A stretch of 64,000 nucleotides of DNA from Wenjunlia tyrosinilytica (GCF_014646055.1 NZ_BMMS01000006.1:180883-244882), one strand, 5' to 3'. Shown: positions 53,100-61,994, counted from the first letter of the stretch. A program made the numbers and translations. The notes: generated from the sequence alone by a model not told the origin.

Positions 53100-53137
53100 C
53101 GACGGCCCTGGTGAAACCCCCGTCATCAGGGCCGTCG
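53100..53137 (+). terminator. Terminator after M23 peptidase gene
   Basis: Stem CGACGGCCCTG / CAGGGCCGTCG with a loop of about 16 bases. Confidence 0.75.
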
Positions 53138-53150
53138 GCTCCCTTCTCCC

Positions 53151-53232
53151 TTACACCGACAGCTACGCGGGACACCAACAGATACGCGGGCTACACCGAC
53201 AGGTGCGCGGGCTACACCGACAGGTGCGCGGG
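53151..53232. repeat. Four tandem 21-bp copies of the DUF1876 gene 3' end
   Basis: On the minus strand the last six codons and stop of the DUF1876 gene (Pro-Ala-His-Leu-Ser-Val-stop) are followed by one exact and two diverged copies of the same 21-bp unit. Confidence 0.85.
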
Positions 53233-53475
53233 CCGGTGCGTCCGCGCCTCGATGTCGCCGGCCGCCTTCTCCAGGATCTCGTGCGCGAGGTTCGAGCACG
53301 CCCGCGCGGCGGCGATCTCCTCCCCGATCCGGGTGTCGGGCTCATCCTGCGGATTGCGCCGGGAGTACCCGTGACCCCTCACATCGGGGGCGCCCTCTCC
53401 ACTCAGCGTCGCCGTGCAGGCCGTGCGCTGCTCGTCCTCTTCGAATGCCAGGTAGATATTCCAACGGTTCTTCAT
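53212..53475 (-). CDS. DUF1876 family protein
   Basis: An 87-residue protein of the actinobacterial DUF1876 family, which has a small dsRBD-like alpha/beta fold. Characteristic parts are WNIYLAFEEDEQRTACTATL, VRGHGYSRRNPQD and EIAAARACSNLAHEILEKAAGDIEARTH. The function is unknown. Members are common, often in several copies, in Streptomyces accessory regions. AGAGGTGG upstream supports the ATG at 53475. The stop codon belongs to a tandem repeat, so the exact C-terminus has probably been reshaped by duplication. Confidence 0.9.
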   Translation of the reverse strand: MKNRWNIYLAFEEDEQRTACTATLSGEGAPDVRGHGYSRRNPQDEPDTRIGEEIAAARACSNLAHEILEKAAGDIEARTHRPAHLSV

Positions 53476-53550
53476 GGCGGACCACCTCTTCGGCATAGCG
53501 CTGCGCCACCTCCCAGCCTGCGCCTGCCGTGCCCACCCTGGCAAGGGTGA

Positions 53551-54138
53551 TCAAAGGGACACGGGGGAACGGCGTTCCCTGTACTCGTCGGAGGTGATCC
53601 CCATGACGACGACGTCCCAGTGGTGGCCTTCGAAGAACTCTCGCTCCCGCAGCCGCCCTTCCTGCGTGAAGCCGATCTTCTCGTGCAGGGCGAGCGACGC
53701 AGTGTTGAAGGCATAGATGTAGACCTCGCACTTGTGGAAGCGCCGCTCGTCGAACATGTAGCGCAGAAGAGTCAGCACCGCCTCGGTGGCGTAGCCCCTC
53801 CGCCGGTGGTCACGGTCAACCGCCAGACCGCAGGTGAACCGCCCAGCCCGGCGGTCAGCATCGATGACCGATATCGCCCCGGCGATCTCCCCGGAATCCC
53901 GGCTCTCGATCGCCAGGGAGAAGCAGTCCTCATCGACCGGCTTGCGGACCAGTTCGGCAGTCTCCGCTTCATGGGCCTCATCTGCTCTGGGTGGAACGAT
54001 CCGGAAGACACTTCGGGCGTCGTTCGAGTCCTTCTCGAACCGAGAGAAGTAGGGCCAGTCGTCAGCCTTGAAACCCCGCAGCCTTATGTGCTTGTTCTCC
54101 CAGAGGGAATGGTGAGCGGGGCCGGGGCCGTCAACCAT
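53551..54138 (-). CDS. GNAT acetyltransferase (RimJ/RimL type)
   Basis: A 195-residue GNAT enzyme. LWENKHIRLRGFKADDWPYFSRFEKD starts the fold. The acetyl-CoA loop is in GLAVDRDHRRRGYATEAV, and NTASLALHEKIGFTQEGRLRE is the classic RimJ/RimL C-terminal segment. It probably acetylates a protein N-terminus or a small amine. Its start overlaps the end of the DUF6879 gene by eight bases, so it belongs to the same operon as the two upstream small genes next to the NLR-like gene. Confidence 0.9.
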   Translation of the reverse strand: MVDGPGPAHHSLWENKHIRLRGFKADDWPYFSRFEKDSNDARSVFRIVPPRADEAHEAETAELVRKPVDEDCFSLAIESRDSGEIAGAISVIDADRRAGRFTCGLAVDRDHRRRGYATEAVLTLLRYMFDERRFHKCEVYIYAFNTASLALHEKIGFTQEGRLREREFFEGHHWDVVVMGITSDEYRERRSPVSL

Positions 54139-54655
54139 TGATGTACTGCTCGAACGTCAATGCGTGATGCCACGCGGCGTCACGCCACTGAAGATGCAGC
54201 AAGACCGCGCCCGCGTCGTCGTCCGACTCGAATCCCAGGAACCGGTCGTCCTTGTCGAACCTAAGCGAGACCAGGAGTCGGCTATCGAAAACCCAATAGT
54301 CGTATTGGGGTAGCCGTAATTCCATGGCCTTCTCCCGCGATAAGTACCTGATGTCCTCCCCGGCCTTGAGATTGTGCGGCGTGTTGGCGAGTTCCCAGCG
54401 CAGATAGTCGCTGGGCGGATCGTCGACAACTCGTACCCGCTCTACGCGTTTGCCCTGCCCTGTCTGCTCGGACATCACATCGAGCCATGGCTGTAGCCAG
54501 CTCACGCCAGGATCATCGCCCGCGAGAAAGCGCTGATACGGTTCATCCTCCCCGGCGACTCCATATGAGGTCCTGACCTCTAGGCGATAGGCAGTGTGCT
54601 CAAAATCAGTGAAGAGCGCGAGGAAAGAGTCCGGATCGCTGTTCGGTTCCCCCAT
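54131..54655 (-). CDS. DUF6879 family protein
   Basis: A 174-residue protein of the DUF6879 type, frequent in Streptomyces next to Xre/DUF397 regulators. Typical parts are ALFTDFEHTAYRLEVRTSYGV, YQRFLAGDD, RVERVRVVDDPPSDYLRWE, AGEDIRYLSREKA and the acidic-aromatic YDYWVFDSRLLVSLRFD. There is no catalytic motif that I can name. It is soluble. It lies between a small unknown protein (9 bp upstream) and the GNAT gene (overlapping), forming a compact minus-strand trio divergent from the STAND ATPase. GC content is visibly lower than in core genes, suggesting acquisition. Confidence 0.85.
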   Translation of the reverse strand: MGEPNSDPDSFLALFTDFEHTAYRLEVRTSYGVAGEDEPYQRFLAGDDPGVSWLQPWLDVMSEQTGQGKRVERVRVVDDPPSDYLRWELANTPHNLKAGEDIRYLSREKAMELRLPQYDYWVFDSRLLVSLRFDKDDRFLGFESDDDAGAVLLHLQWRDAAWHHALTFEQYING

Positions 54656-54664
54656 GTCACGCTT

Positions 54665-54856
54665 TCACTTGAAGGACTCGAGGAGCGACCGGGGGACCAC
54701 GACGAACCGCTCGCCGGGCAGCACGTCACGCAGCTGTGAGAGCGCCTCGGGGTCGGTCAGCTCGTAGCCCTGCACCACGATGTCGCCCGAGTCGGTCTCG
54801 TAGAGCGACGGGCAGCTTCCGGAATTGCTGGAACTGCGCAGGAAACGTAATTTCAT
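54665..54856 (-). CDS. Small hypothetical partner of DUF6879 protein
   Basis: A 63-residue protein (MKLRFLRSSSNSGSCPSLYE, DSGDIVVQGYELTDPEAL, ERFVVVPRSLLESF). Its strand-rich pattern resembles the short unknown proteins often encoded next to DUF6879 or DUF397 genes in Streptomyces. AAGGAGAG lies just before two consecutive ATG codons. The second (54856) has the better spacing. It is the first gene of the trio reading away from the NLR-like gene. Confidence 0.75.
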   Translation of the reverse strand: MKLRFLRSSSNSGSCPSLYETDSGDIVVQGYELTDPEALSQLRDVLPGERFVVVPRSLLESFK

Positions 54857-55098
54857 CATCTCTCCTTCGATCCGCTATGTCAGTGCGTGCGTGCATCGTA
54901 CTGGGGGTCAGGGAGGCGCGCCAGACCGCAGTGCGGCCTTATCCGAGGTCAGGGTGTGACTCGATGGGAAGCAGCTGGGTTTCGGCCATCGACAATCCTG
55001 GCGCGGCCATCCCGGAGCAGAATGGATTATTCCCACGAAGACTGTGGTAACCATGCCGGAATGGACTGCTGAGGTGCAGTGAGGGATTCGGGGGAATC

Positions 55099-57261
55099 AT
55101 GGGTAGCGGTCATGATCAGGGGGCGATCAGGAACGACTTGTCAGGCACTGCGGGAGCCGTCGTGCAAGCAGGCACTGTCCAGGGCGGAGTACATATCTCG
55201 GTCGCGACGGATGAGGGCTGGACCGCCCCCAGGCAGTTGCCTCTGGATGTGACCGGATTTGTCAACAGGCGCCGAGACATTGCAGAGCTCGACTCACTCC
55301 TGTCACACTGCGCTCAGCAATCACCCGTATTCCTTCCTTCGCCGATCGTTATATCAGCGATTGCGGGAGCCGCGGGAGTCGGTAAGACCGCTCTGGCGGT
55401 GCACTGGGCGCACCGAGTACGCGAAGCCTTCCCGGACGGCGACCTTTACGTGAACCTGCGTGGCTACGATCTAGGGCCTCCCCTGACCGCAGCCCAGGCG
55501 CTGGACGGCTTCCTCCACTGTCTCAATGTGCCTGCCGCGCGTATCCCCAGCGAGTTGGGGGCCCGATCCGCCCTCTTCCGGTCCCTGCTCGACGGCAGGC
55601 GTGTGCTGCTCGTCCTGGACAACGCTGCAGCGGCTGACCAGGTGCGGCCGCTCTTACCGGGTTCCCACCGTTGCCTAGTCCTGGTCACCAGCCGTAGCCG
55701 ACTGTCAGGTCTCGTGGCCCGGGAGGGAGCCACCCGCATGGTCCTCCAGTACCTGTCACCCGAGGGATCCCTCCAACTGCTCAGGGAGATTATCGGCCGC
55801 GTGCGAGTGGACGCCGAGTTGGCAGCGGCCGCTCAACTGGCGGAACGCTGCGACCATCTACCGCTCGCCTTGCGCATCGTGGCTGAGCGTGCGATGGGTC
55901 ATCCACACAGCAGCTTGCGGGACCTCGTCGGTGAACTGGCCGACGAGCGCGACCGGCTGGATGCGCTGGCCACGGACGACGACGAGGTGACGGCCGTACG
56001 CACGGTGTTCTCGTGGTCATACCGAGCCCTTCCCGAGGCGGTCGCGCAGACCTTCCGATTGCTGGCGCTGCATCCGGCGCCGGAGTTCAGCACCCGTGCT
56101 GTCGCAGCGCTGTCCGGTATCTCCGCGGTGCAGGCGAGGCGACGCCTGGACAGACTGCATGGTCTTCACCTAATAGAGCAGACAAGTCGGGATCGGTACC
56201 GTTTCCATGATCTACTTCGTTCATATGCACTGGAGCAGGCCATGGCTGAGGAGTCGGACATCCTTCGAGGCGATGCCGTCGACCGGACGTTGAACTGGTA
56301 TCTCCACACCGCGTGTGCCGCCGCACGTGTCATTCTTCCGCAGGGCCGCGCCGTCCCCTTACCTGACCAGACTCCCCAACCTGACCCGGAGACGTTCGCC
56401 GATCTGGACGCTGCTCTGGCCTGGTGCGAACAGGAACGGCTGGTACTTCTCGATGCGGTACGCCAAGCCGATGCGCTGGGAAGATACGAGATCGCTTGGA
56501 AACTGCCGGTCGCGCTGATGGGTTTCTTCGAGCGGCGCTCCTACTGGGACGACTGGATCTCCACACATCGCGTGGGCCTTGCCGCTGCCCGGAACCTGGG
56601 CGACCGGTTCGGAGAGGGGTGGACGGCACTCAGTCTCGGTGATGCCTATTGGGACCTGCGGGACTTCGGCTCCGCTCAAGAAGCCTATGCCCAGGCGTTG
56701 GAGGTGACACGGGACACCGGCGACCGCTGGGGTGAGGCATTCGCGCTACGCGGTATCAGTCTGGTGCACCTGGAACAGGGGAGCTTCGAGCGAGCCATCG
56801 ACTACTCGGAGCGGGCACTCCCCGCCCTCGTCGACCTCGGCGAGCGGCGAGGCCAGGGGATGTGCCTGCTCAGCATCGGGCAAGGGCAGCATGGGCTGGG
56901 ACATCCGGACCAAGCGGTAGCTCAGTATCTGTCGGCATTGGAGATCTTCCGTGAACTGGACAACCGGTGGAGCGAGACGCTGGGCACATTCCGCCTAGCC
57001 TTGGCCCTGCAGGATCTCGGAAGGCACCATGAGGCAATCAGCGCGTTCGAGGATGCTGCTGCATCCTTCGCTGGACTCGGGGATCGCCGCCACGAGGCCC
57101 TTGTACTGGACTGTCTGGGCCAAGCCCACTCGACGGCCAGCGACTATGCGGCAGCCCGGCAGGCATGGCAACGCGCCCTTGCCCTGCTCACCGAACTGGA
57201 CGACCCACAGGCATCAACGGTCCGCTCGCGACTGGGGGACCTACCGCAACCCCCTCTCTGA
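55099..57261 (+). CDS. NLR-like STAND ATPase (NB-ARC plus TPR) with N-terminal amyloid-like motif
   Basis: A 720-residue signal-transduction ATPase. Residues about 11-33 carry a RHIM/BASS-like amyloid signalling motif with core VVQAGTVQGGVHI. The NB-ARC domain (about 50-390) has P-loop GAAGVGKTA (89-97), Walker B VLLVLDNA, VLVTSRSRL and the downstream GLPLAL-type HLPLALRIVAE. A winged helix is near 320-385 (ending RYRFHDLLRSYALEQA). About 5 TPR repeats occupy 505-715. Such proteins oligomerise on ligand binding and recruit an effector by amyloid templating. No matching effector was seen nearby. Two in-frame TTA codons (55654, 56359) imply bldA-dependent translation. Confidence 0.88.
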   Translation: MGSGHDQGAIRNDLSGTAGAVVQAGTVQGGVHISVATDEGWTAPRQLPLDVTGFVNRRRDIAELDSLLSHCAQQSPVFLPSPIVISAIAGAAGVGKTALAVHWAHRVREAFPDGDLYVNLRGYDLGPPLTAAQALDGFLHCLNVPAARIPSELGARSALFRSLLDGRRVLLVLDNAAAADQVRPLLPGSHRCLVLVTSRSRLSGLVAREGATRMVLQYLSPEGSLQLLREIIGRVRVDAELAAAAQLAERCDHLPLALRIVAERAMGHPHSSLRDLVGELADERDRLDALATDDDEVTAVRTVFSWSYRALPEAVAQTFRLLALHPAPEFSTRAVAALSGISAVQARRRLDRLHGLHLIEQTSRDRYRFHDLLRSYALEQAMAEESDILRGDAVDRTLNWYLHTACAAARVILPQGRAVPLPDQTPQPDPETFADLDAALAWCEQERLVLLDAVRQADALGRYEIAWKLPVALMGFFERRSYWDDWISTHRVGLAAARNLGDRFGEGWTALSLGDAYWDLRDFGSAQEAYAQALEVTRDTGDRWGEAFALRGISLVHLEQGSFERAIDYSERALPALVDLGERRGQGMCLLSIGQGQHGLGHPDQAVAQYLSALEIFRELDNRWSETLGTFRLALALQDLGRHHEAISAFEDAAASFAGLGDRRHEALVLDCLGQAHSTASDYAAARQAWQRALALLTELDDPQASTVRSRLGDLPQPPL

Positions 57262-57533
57262 GACCCGGGATCCGGGGACCGCGAACCGAGACCGATTCAG
57301 TGGAATGGGCGGAAGGGGCTCTCCGTCGGCGTCGGTCCACCAACGCGCAGTGATCCTTCGAGCAGCAAATTCGCTCCCGGGCCTCCTTCGACCGCCGACT
57401 TCCCTCGGATGCATCTCGCCCCGGATGGGAATCAGACCTCACGAACAGCAACCCTTCCCCGATGCCCCGTCATGCTGACCATGGTCCGTCCGTTGGCCTA
57501 GAACCTCTAGCTCTACTAGCTCGAACTGACGGG

Positions 57534-60500
57534 TCAGTTGGAGGACGAAGCTTCCCTTCGGAACTCCTGGAAGGCCGCGTTGGGCATCGCATGCTCCAGC
57601 TTCCAGACCACCTTCATCGGCCTACTGCCCTCGTGTGAAATATGGCGAGCTGGCCCTAGTAGCAGCCATGGCTGAGGAAGTCTGCGCTCGGTTTCTTTGT
57701 GCCGGCGAGCAAAGAGGAGGACATGGCTACCCCGCTCGACGTGGTGGATGTAGCGCTGAGCGGTTGCACTTGTGGCACCCACCCCGCTCTGGGTTTCCCA
57801 ATGGAAAATGTTTGGTGCGCTCGCGTAGTCGTTGTACATCGTGCTTTGAGTGAACTTCTTCTGATCCTTTTCGATTGTAATGAGGAAGGCGTCGGTGTTG
57901 ATTTCCTTGCAGTGGGCGACACCTGCATTGAATGAGGCAGGTAGACGTCCGCCCAATTTAGTGTAGTTGAGTGCAGTCCAGATTTCCTCTCGAGTATAGG
58001 AAGCGTGTAGTGCAAGGGAGAGCTCACTGAACGGATCTGGTAGAGGTGCAGGCTTGAAAGGGCTGCGGCTCAGGTCAAGAGCAAGGACTTGGCTAAGCTC
58101 CATGACAACTGCCGGGTTCCTTCGGATGAGATCGAGTCCCTGCTGATATGTGCTCAACCCGGTGGCGTTGGGAAAGAACGAGAAGAAGAGCATTCGAGCG
58201 TAGCCCTGATCCTTTGGGTTCAAGTCCTCATAACGTGGCGCATTTTCCTGGAGTAGACGGGAGTAGGCCACCAGACGTTCAGCATCGTCGACATTTAGGA
58301 AGGCGCGAATTCGGCTGAGTAGCTCTGCCTCACGTTCCCTCGGCGCATCGGTGTGAAGTTTGGCTCGGCGCAGCAGATTTGTCCAACAGCGATCTCGGTT
58401 ATCGTACAAGTCGGCGATGTCACGCTGACTCCGATGCAGATAGCCCGCGATCGTTGTTTCTTGGCTCGCTTTAATGTCGGCAGCCAGTGTTTGGACGTTC
58501 CAATCGACCTGGTCGCGGATATTCTTGAGAACTCTCTCCTGTGAGACTGCATCCAGAATGATCTCGCAACCCGCAGGTAGCTGAGGGAACTCGCGTTCAA
58601 GTGCTGACACTAGTTCTCTGTGCGTATAGCCGGTCAATGCTCTATAGCGGGGCTCGAATCGGAACTTCTGGTGCTGATGCCCTATAAAGTCGAGAACAGT
58701 CAACACTGTCTTGTTGGGTGAACGGCGCAGACCTCGCCCGAGTTGCTGAAGGAAGATGGTGGCGCTAGAAGTAGGACGAAGCATCAAGAGGGTATCGATA
58801 TCAGGAATGTCGATACCCTCGTTGAACAAATCTCGCGTAAAGAGGACCTGAATGTCCCCGGAGTGAAGGCCCGTCAAGGCATCCCTTCGCTCATTATCGG
58901 GAGTTTGACTGGTTACGGCCATGGCCTCCAGCCCGGCACTGCGAAAGTGTTCAGCCATGTATTCAGCGTGTCGCACTGAGGCGCAGAATCCGATAGCCCG
59001 CATCTTCTGTGGTGTGGCGAACCTTCGGTAAATTTCGTCGATGACGTGGCGTGCTTGAACACCATTGGCCAACAGTGCGTCAGTCAGTGCTTCTACTTCA
59101 TACTCTCCACCCGTGATATCTACATTGCGGAGGTCGGTGCCGTCATGGAGGCCGAAGTAGTGGAACGGGCATAGAAGGCGATCTTCCAGCGCTTCCCACA
59201 AACGCATCTCTGCAGCAATTCGTCCTTGAAATAGAACGTCCTGGACGTGCTTCCCATCCATTCGTTCAGGGGTTGCGGTCAAGCCTAGAAATTGTAGCGG
59301 GGTGAAGTGATTCATCACCTTCTTGTAAGTCGGAGAGACGGCATGGTGACACTCATCGATGACGATGATGTCAAACATGTCTTTGTCGAAGTTTTCCACC
59401 TTTCCAGTTAGTGACTGAATCGTTGCGAAGGTAGCATCCCAGACGTCTGGCTTTTGCTTTCCGCTTAGAATCTTCCCAAAATTCGGCTCCCTCAAGACGA
59501 CTTGATAGGTTCGCTGGGCATGCTCCAAAATTTCTTGACGGTGGGCAATGAACAGTAGTTTCAATTGCTTCTGGCCTAGTTGGCGTCGCAAGCCCAAATA
59601 GTCCAGGGCGGCAATTACGGTCTTGCCCGTTCCGGTGGCCGCCACCAGGAGGTTGGTATTATAGACTTCTCGGGCGACGCGCAAGTGTTCGAGCATTTCT
59701 AGCTGGTGAGGGAGCGGGCGGACTCGGATACCTGTGTTGCTAGTCAACTGGCCAAGATTTGCCTCTGTCTCTGGCGGAATATTGCCCTTCCCACCGTGCG
59801 AACCCCAGGCTTGTTGGAGAGCAGCATCGAGGCGTTCGGCGTCGCGGTCAGGATCGTACGCCTCGAACGCGTCGTCTTCCCAATAGGCGTTGAATGTGGC
59901 TTCGAACTTTGTCAAGGCCTTCTTAGTGGCGATAGAGGAGAGTCGGACGTTCCACTCGAGCCCGTCGAGCAGCGCGGCCTTGGAAAGATTGGAGCTACCC
60001 ACATACGCGGTGTCGTAGCCAGTGCGTCGACGGAAGAGCCACGCTTTTGCGTGCAGCCGAGTTGTGGAAACTTCGTAGTTGACCTTTACTTGCGCGCCAA
60101 ATCGTCTTACCAGCCAGTCGAGGGCCTGTCGCTCGGTAGCTCCTATGTAGGTGGTCGTGATAACCCGGATGGGTACGCCCCGCTCGGCAGCCAAGGTGAG
60201 CTGATCATGCAGTACGCTAAGCCCTGTCCACTTCACAAAGGCACACAACAGGTCTACGCCGTCGGCTGTTGTCAATTCGGCCCGAAGCTCTGCGCCGAGG
60301 CTCGTGTCACCTTTCGCGTTGGTGAGCAGCCCGGCCTCAACAAGCGGAGTTGTGGGCCGGACCGGACGTACCTTGTACACACCCTTAGTTCCCGGCTCTG
60401 GTTCAGCTAGAGCAAGCAGTTCGCGCGGACCAGGGATGAGTCGATCCAAGGACTTCGGCGGCTCGTGCAGCAAGGGCCCGTCGATTGTCTCTGTCGCCAT

Positions 60501-60767
60501 CTTCGCTGCAGCGATCGCTTGAAGGATGTTGTTAGCCGCGTTCACTTGCAGCTCAAGGGGCACGCCGGCCAGTGCTTGTTGCGCAGCATTGCGGATGTGT
60601 TCAGCGAGGGCATGAGGAGCTCGCTCCGCCTCGACCATCCCTTGCACCGGCTCCAAGCCGCCCTCCTGAAGCTCCTTAAGGGTGACCGAGAGCTGTTCGG
60701 TGATCAGCTCCTCGTAGAGCCCCGTGGGCAGCTTCTGATCGAGTCGGCGTGGGGAACGATCGGGCAC
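57534..60767 (-). CDS. PLD-nuclease / SF2 helicase / DUF3427 fusion protein
   Basis: A 1077-residue protein. The N-terminal region has a phospholipase D-like nuclease domain (about 160-310) with HxK motif in TTRLHAKAWLF and YVGSSNLSKAAL. A superfamily 2 helicase follows: Walker A VAATGTGKTVIA, DECHH in IVIDECHHAVS, SATPE-like GLTATPERMDG, LFNEGIDIPDID and motif VI LQQLGRGLRRS. The C-terminus is a DUF3427 domain. The GTG at 60767 has GGAGG upstream. GC content is clearly lower than the surroundings, indicating transfer. This architecture is typical of defence-like DNA translocase/nuclease proteins. It is divergent from the NUDIX gene, a likely functional partner. Confidence 0.9.
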   Translation of the reverse strand: MPDRSPRRLDQKLPTGLYEELITEQLSVTLKELQEGGLEPVQGMVEAERAPHALAEHIRNAAQQALAGVPLELQVNAANNILQAIAAAKMATETIDGPLLHEPPKSLDRLIPGPRELLALAEPEPGTKGVYKVRPVRPTTPLVEAGLLTNAKGDTSLGAELRAELTTADGVDLLCAFVKWTGLSVLHDQLTLAAERGVPIRVITTTYIGATERQALDWLVRRFGAQVKVNYEVSTTRLHAKAWLFRRRTGYDTAYVGSSNLSKAALLDGLEWNVRLSSIATKKALTKFEATFNAYWEDDAFEAYDPDRDAERLDAALQQAWGSHGGKGNIPPETEANLGQLTSNTGIRVRPLPHQLEMLEHLRVAREVYNTNLLVAATGTGKTVIAALDYLGLRRQLGQKQLKLLFIAHRQEILEHAQRTYQVVLREPNFGKILSGKQKPDVWDATFATIQSLTGKVENFDKDMFDIIVIDECHHAVSPTYKKVMNHFTPLQFLGLTATPERMDGKHVQDVLFQGRIAAEMRLWEALEDRLLCPFHYFGLHDGTDLRNVDITGGEYEVEALTDALLANGVQARHVIDEIYRRFATPQKMRAIGFCASVRHAEYMAEHFRSAGLEAMAVTSQTPDNERRDALTGLHSGDIQVLFTRDLFNEGIDIPDIDTLLMLRPTSSATIFLQQLGRGLRRSPNKTVLTVLDFIGHQHQKFRFEPRYRALTGYTHRELVSALEREFPQLPAGCEIILDAVSQERVLKNIRDQVDWNVQTLAADIKASQETTIAGYLHRSQRDIADLYDNRDRCWTNLLRRAKLHTDAPREREAELLSRIRAFLNVDDAERLVAYSRLLQENAPRYEDLNPKDQGYARMLFFSFFPNATGLSTYQQGLDLIRRNPAVVMELSQVLALDLSRSPFKPAPLPDPFSELSLALHASYTREEIWTALNYTKLGGRLPASFNAGVAHCKEINTDAFLITIEKDQKKFTQSTMYNDYASAPNIFHWETQSGVGATSATAQRYIHHVERGSHVLLFARRHKETERRLPQPWLLLGPARHISHEGSRPMKVVWKLEHAMPNAAFQEFRREASSSN

Positions 60768-60871
60768 GGCACCTCCGAGTGACTGTGTGTCTTCTCGTTG
60801 TAACAGGTAACGCCGACAGGCGGGGCCTGGTGGAGGAAGGTCGTAGCTGCCCCGGCCCATAGGGTGATGGC

Positions 60872-61273
60872 ATGGATGCGCAACAAGTCGTGGTCGGTGG
60901 AGCAGTGATCAGGGGTGGGCAGTTGCTAGCTGCGCGCAGGAGTGCGCCGCCCGAGATGGCTGGCCGGTGGGAGTTCCCGGGCGGAAAGGTTGAACCTGGA
61001 GAGAGCCCCGAGGAAGCGTTGACCCGAGAGTTGCGTGAGGAGCTCGGGATCGAGGTCCAGGTGGGAGCACAGTTGGAGGGTGAGTCCGTTCTTCGTCCAG
61101 GGCTCGTTCTGCGCTTCTGGACGGCCCAGTTGGTGTCGGGGGAGCCTAGGCCACTTCAGGACCATGATGCCTTGAAGTGGCTGAGCGCCGGTCAGTTGGA
61201 CCACGTGGACTGGCTGCCCCAAGATCGAGTGGTTCTCGAGTGCGTGGCCAAGCTCCTCACTACGGGGAGTTGA
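60872..61273 (+). CDS. NUDIX (MutT-type) pyrophosphohydrolase
   Basis: A 133-residue (deoxy)nucleoside triphosphate pyrophosphohydrolase. The Nudix box runs from Gly38 (GKVEPGESPEEAL, then TRELREELGI) with the metal-binding REL-REE glutamates. The start VVVGGAVIRGGQLLAARRS and end ALKWLSAGQLDHVDWLPQD match MutT/CTP pyrophosphohydrolases. It hydrolyses NTPs or oxidised nucleotides to NMP and PPi. It is divergent from the PLD-helicase gene with 104 bp between starts. NUDIX domains are also found associated with DUF3427 helicases, so a joint function is plausible. Confidence 0.92.
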   Translation: MDAQQVVVGGAVIRGGQLLAARRSAPPEMAGRWEFPGGKVEPGESPEEALTRELREELGIEVQVGAQLEGESVLRPGLVLRFWTAQLVSGEPRPLQDHDALKWLSAGQLDHVDWLPQDRVVLECVAKLLTTGS

Positions 61274-61340
61274 GTCTTCGAGTGGGCTGTCGCCCCTGGA
61301 GCTCTCCCCGGATTCGGGGGGCGTCCGTAGCCTGAGGCGC

Positions 61341-61994
61341 ATGATCAGAGCTGTCGTGTTCGATGTGGGGGAGACCCTCGTTGACGAGACCGAGGTCTTT
61401 GGGTCGTGGGCCGACTGGTTGGGGGTGCCGCGGCATACGTTTTCGGCGGTGTTCGGGGCCTCGCTGACGCGGGAGGTCGATCACTTCGATGTGTTCCGGA
61501 CCTTCAAGCCCGACTTCGACATCGAGGTCGAGGCGCGCAAGCGGGCCGTCGCCGGGGTGGCGGAGGGGTTCGGGGTGGCGGATCTCTATCCGGATGTGCG
61601 GCCCTGCGTCGAGGCGCTCAAGGCGGCCGGGCTGTGGGTCGGGATCGCCGGGAACCAGCCGAAGCGGGCGCGCGGGAATCTGGAGTCGTTGCGGCTGCCC
61701 GTGGACCTGATCGGGGTCAGCGCCGAGTGGGGGGTGTCCAAGCCGGATCCCGCCTTCTTCGAGCGGGTGCTGGAAGAAGTGCCTTTCCCGGCCGGCGAGA
61801 TCCTCTACGTGGGTGACCGGATGGAGAACGACGTGGTGCCCGCCAAGGCACTGGGCATGCGGGCGGCGTGGCTGCGGCGCGGGCCGTGGGGGTTCCTGGC
61901 GCGGGAGAACGGGGATCACCGGCTTCCCGACGTCCGGCTCGGCGGGCTCGATGAACTGCCTGAGTGGGTGGCGCGGGCCAACGGGGAGGGGTGA
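61341..61994 (+). CDS. HAD-superfamily hydrolase
   Basis: A 217-residue HAD phosphatase of the Gph/YjjG kind. Motif I is VVFDVGETLVDE (DxGET variant), motif II is GIAGNQPK, motif III is the Lys in WGVSKPDPAFF and motif IV is ILYVGDRMENDVVPA. The helical cap lies between about 18 and 85. It probably dephosphorylates a small metabolite or nucleotide. The ATG at 61341 puts the nucleophile at residue 8. It lies 67 bp after the NUDIX gene in the same direction, and cotranscription is possible. Confidence 0.9.
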   Translation: MIRAVVFDVGETLVDETEVFGSWADWLGVPRHTFSAVFGASLTREVDHFDVFRTFKPDFDIEVEARKRAVAGVAEGFGVADLYPDVRPCVEALKAAGLWVGIAGNQPKRARGNLESLRLPVDLIGVSAEWGVSKPDPAFFERVLEEVPFPAGEILYVGDRMENDVVPAKALGMRAAWLRRGPWGFLARENGDHRLPDVRLGGLDELPEWVARANGEG

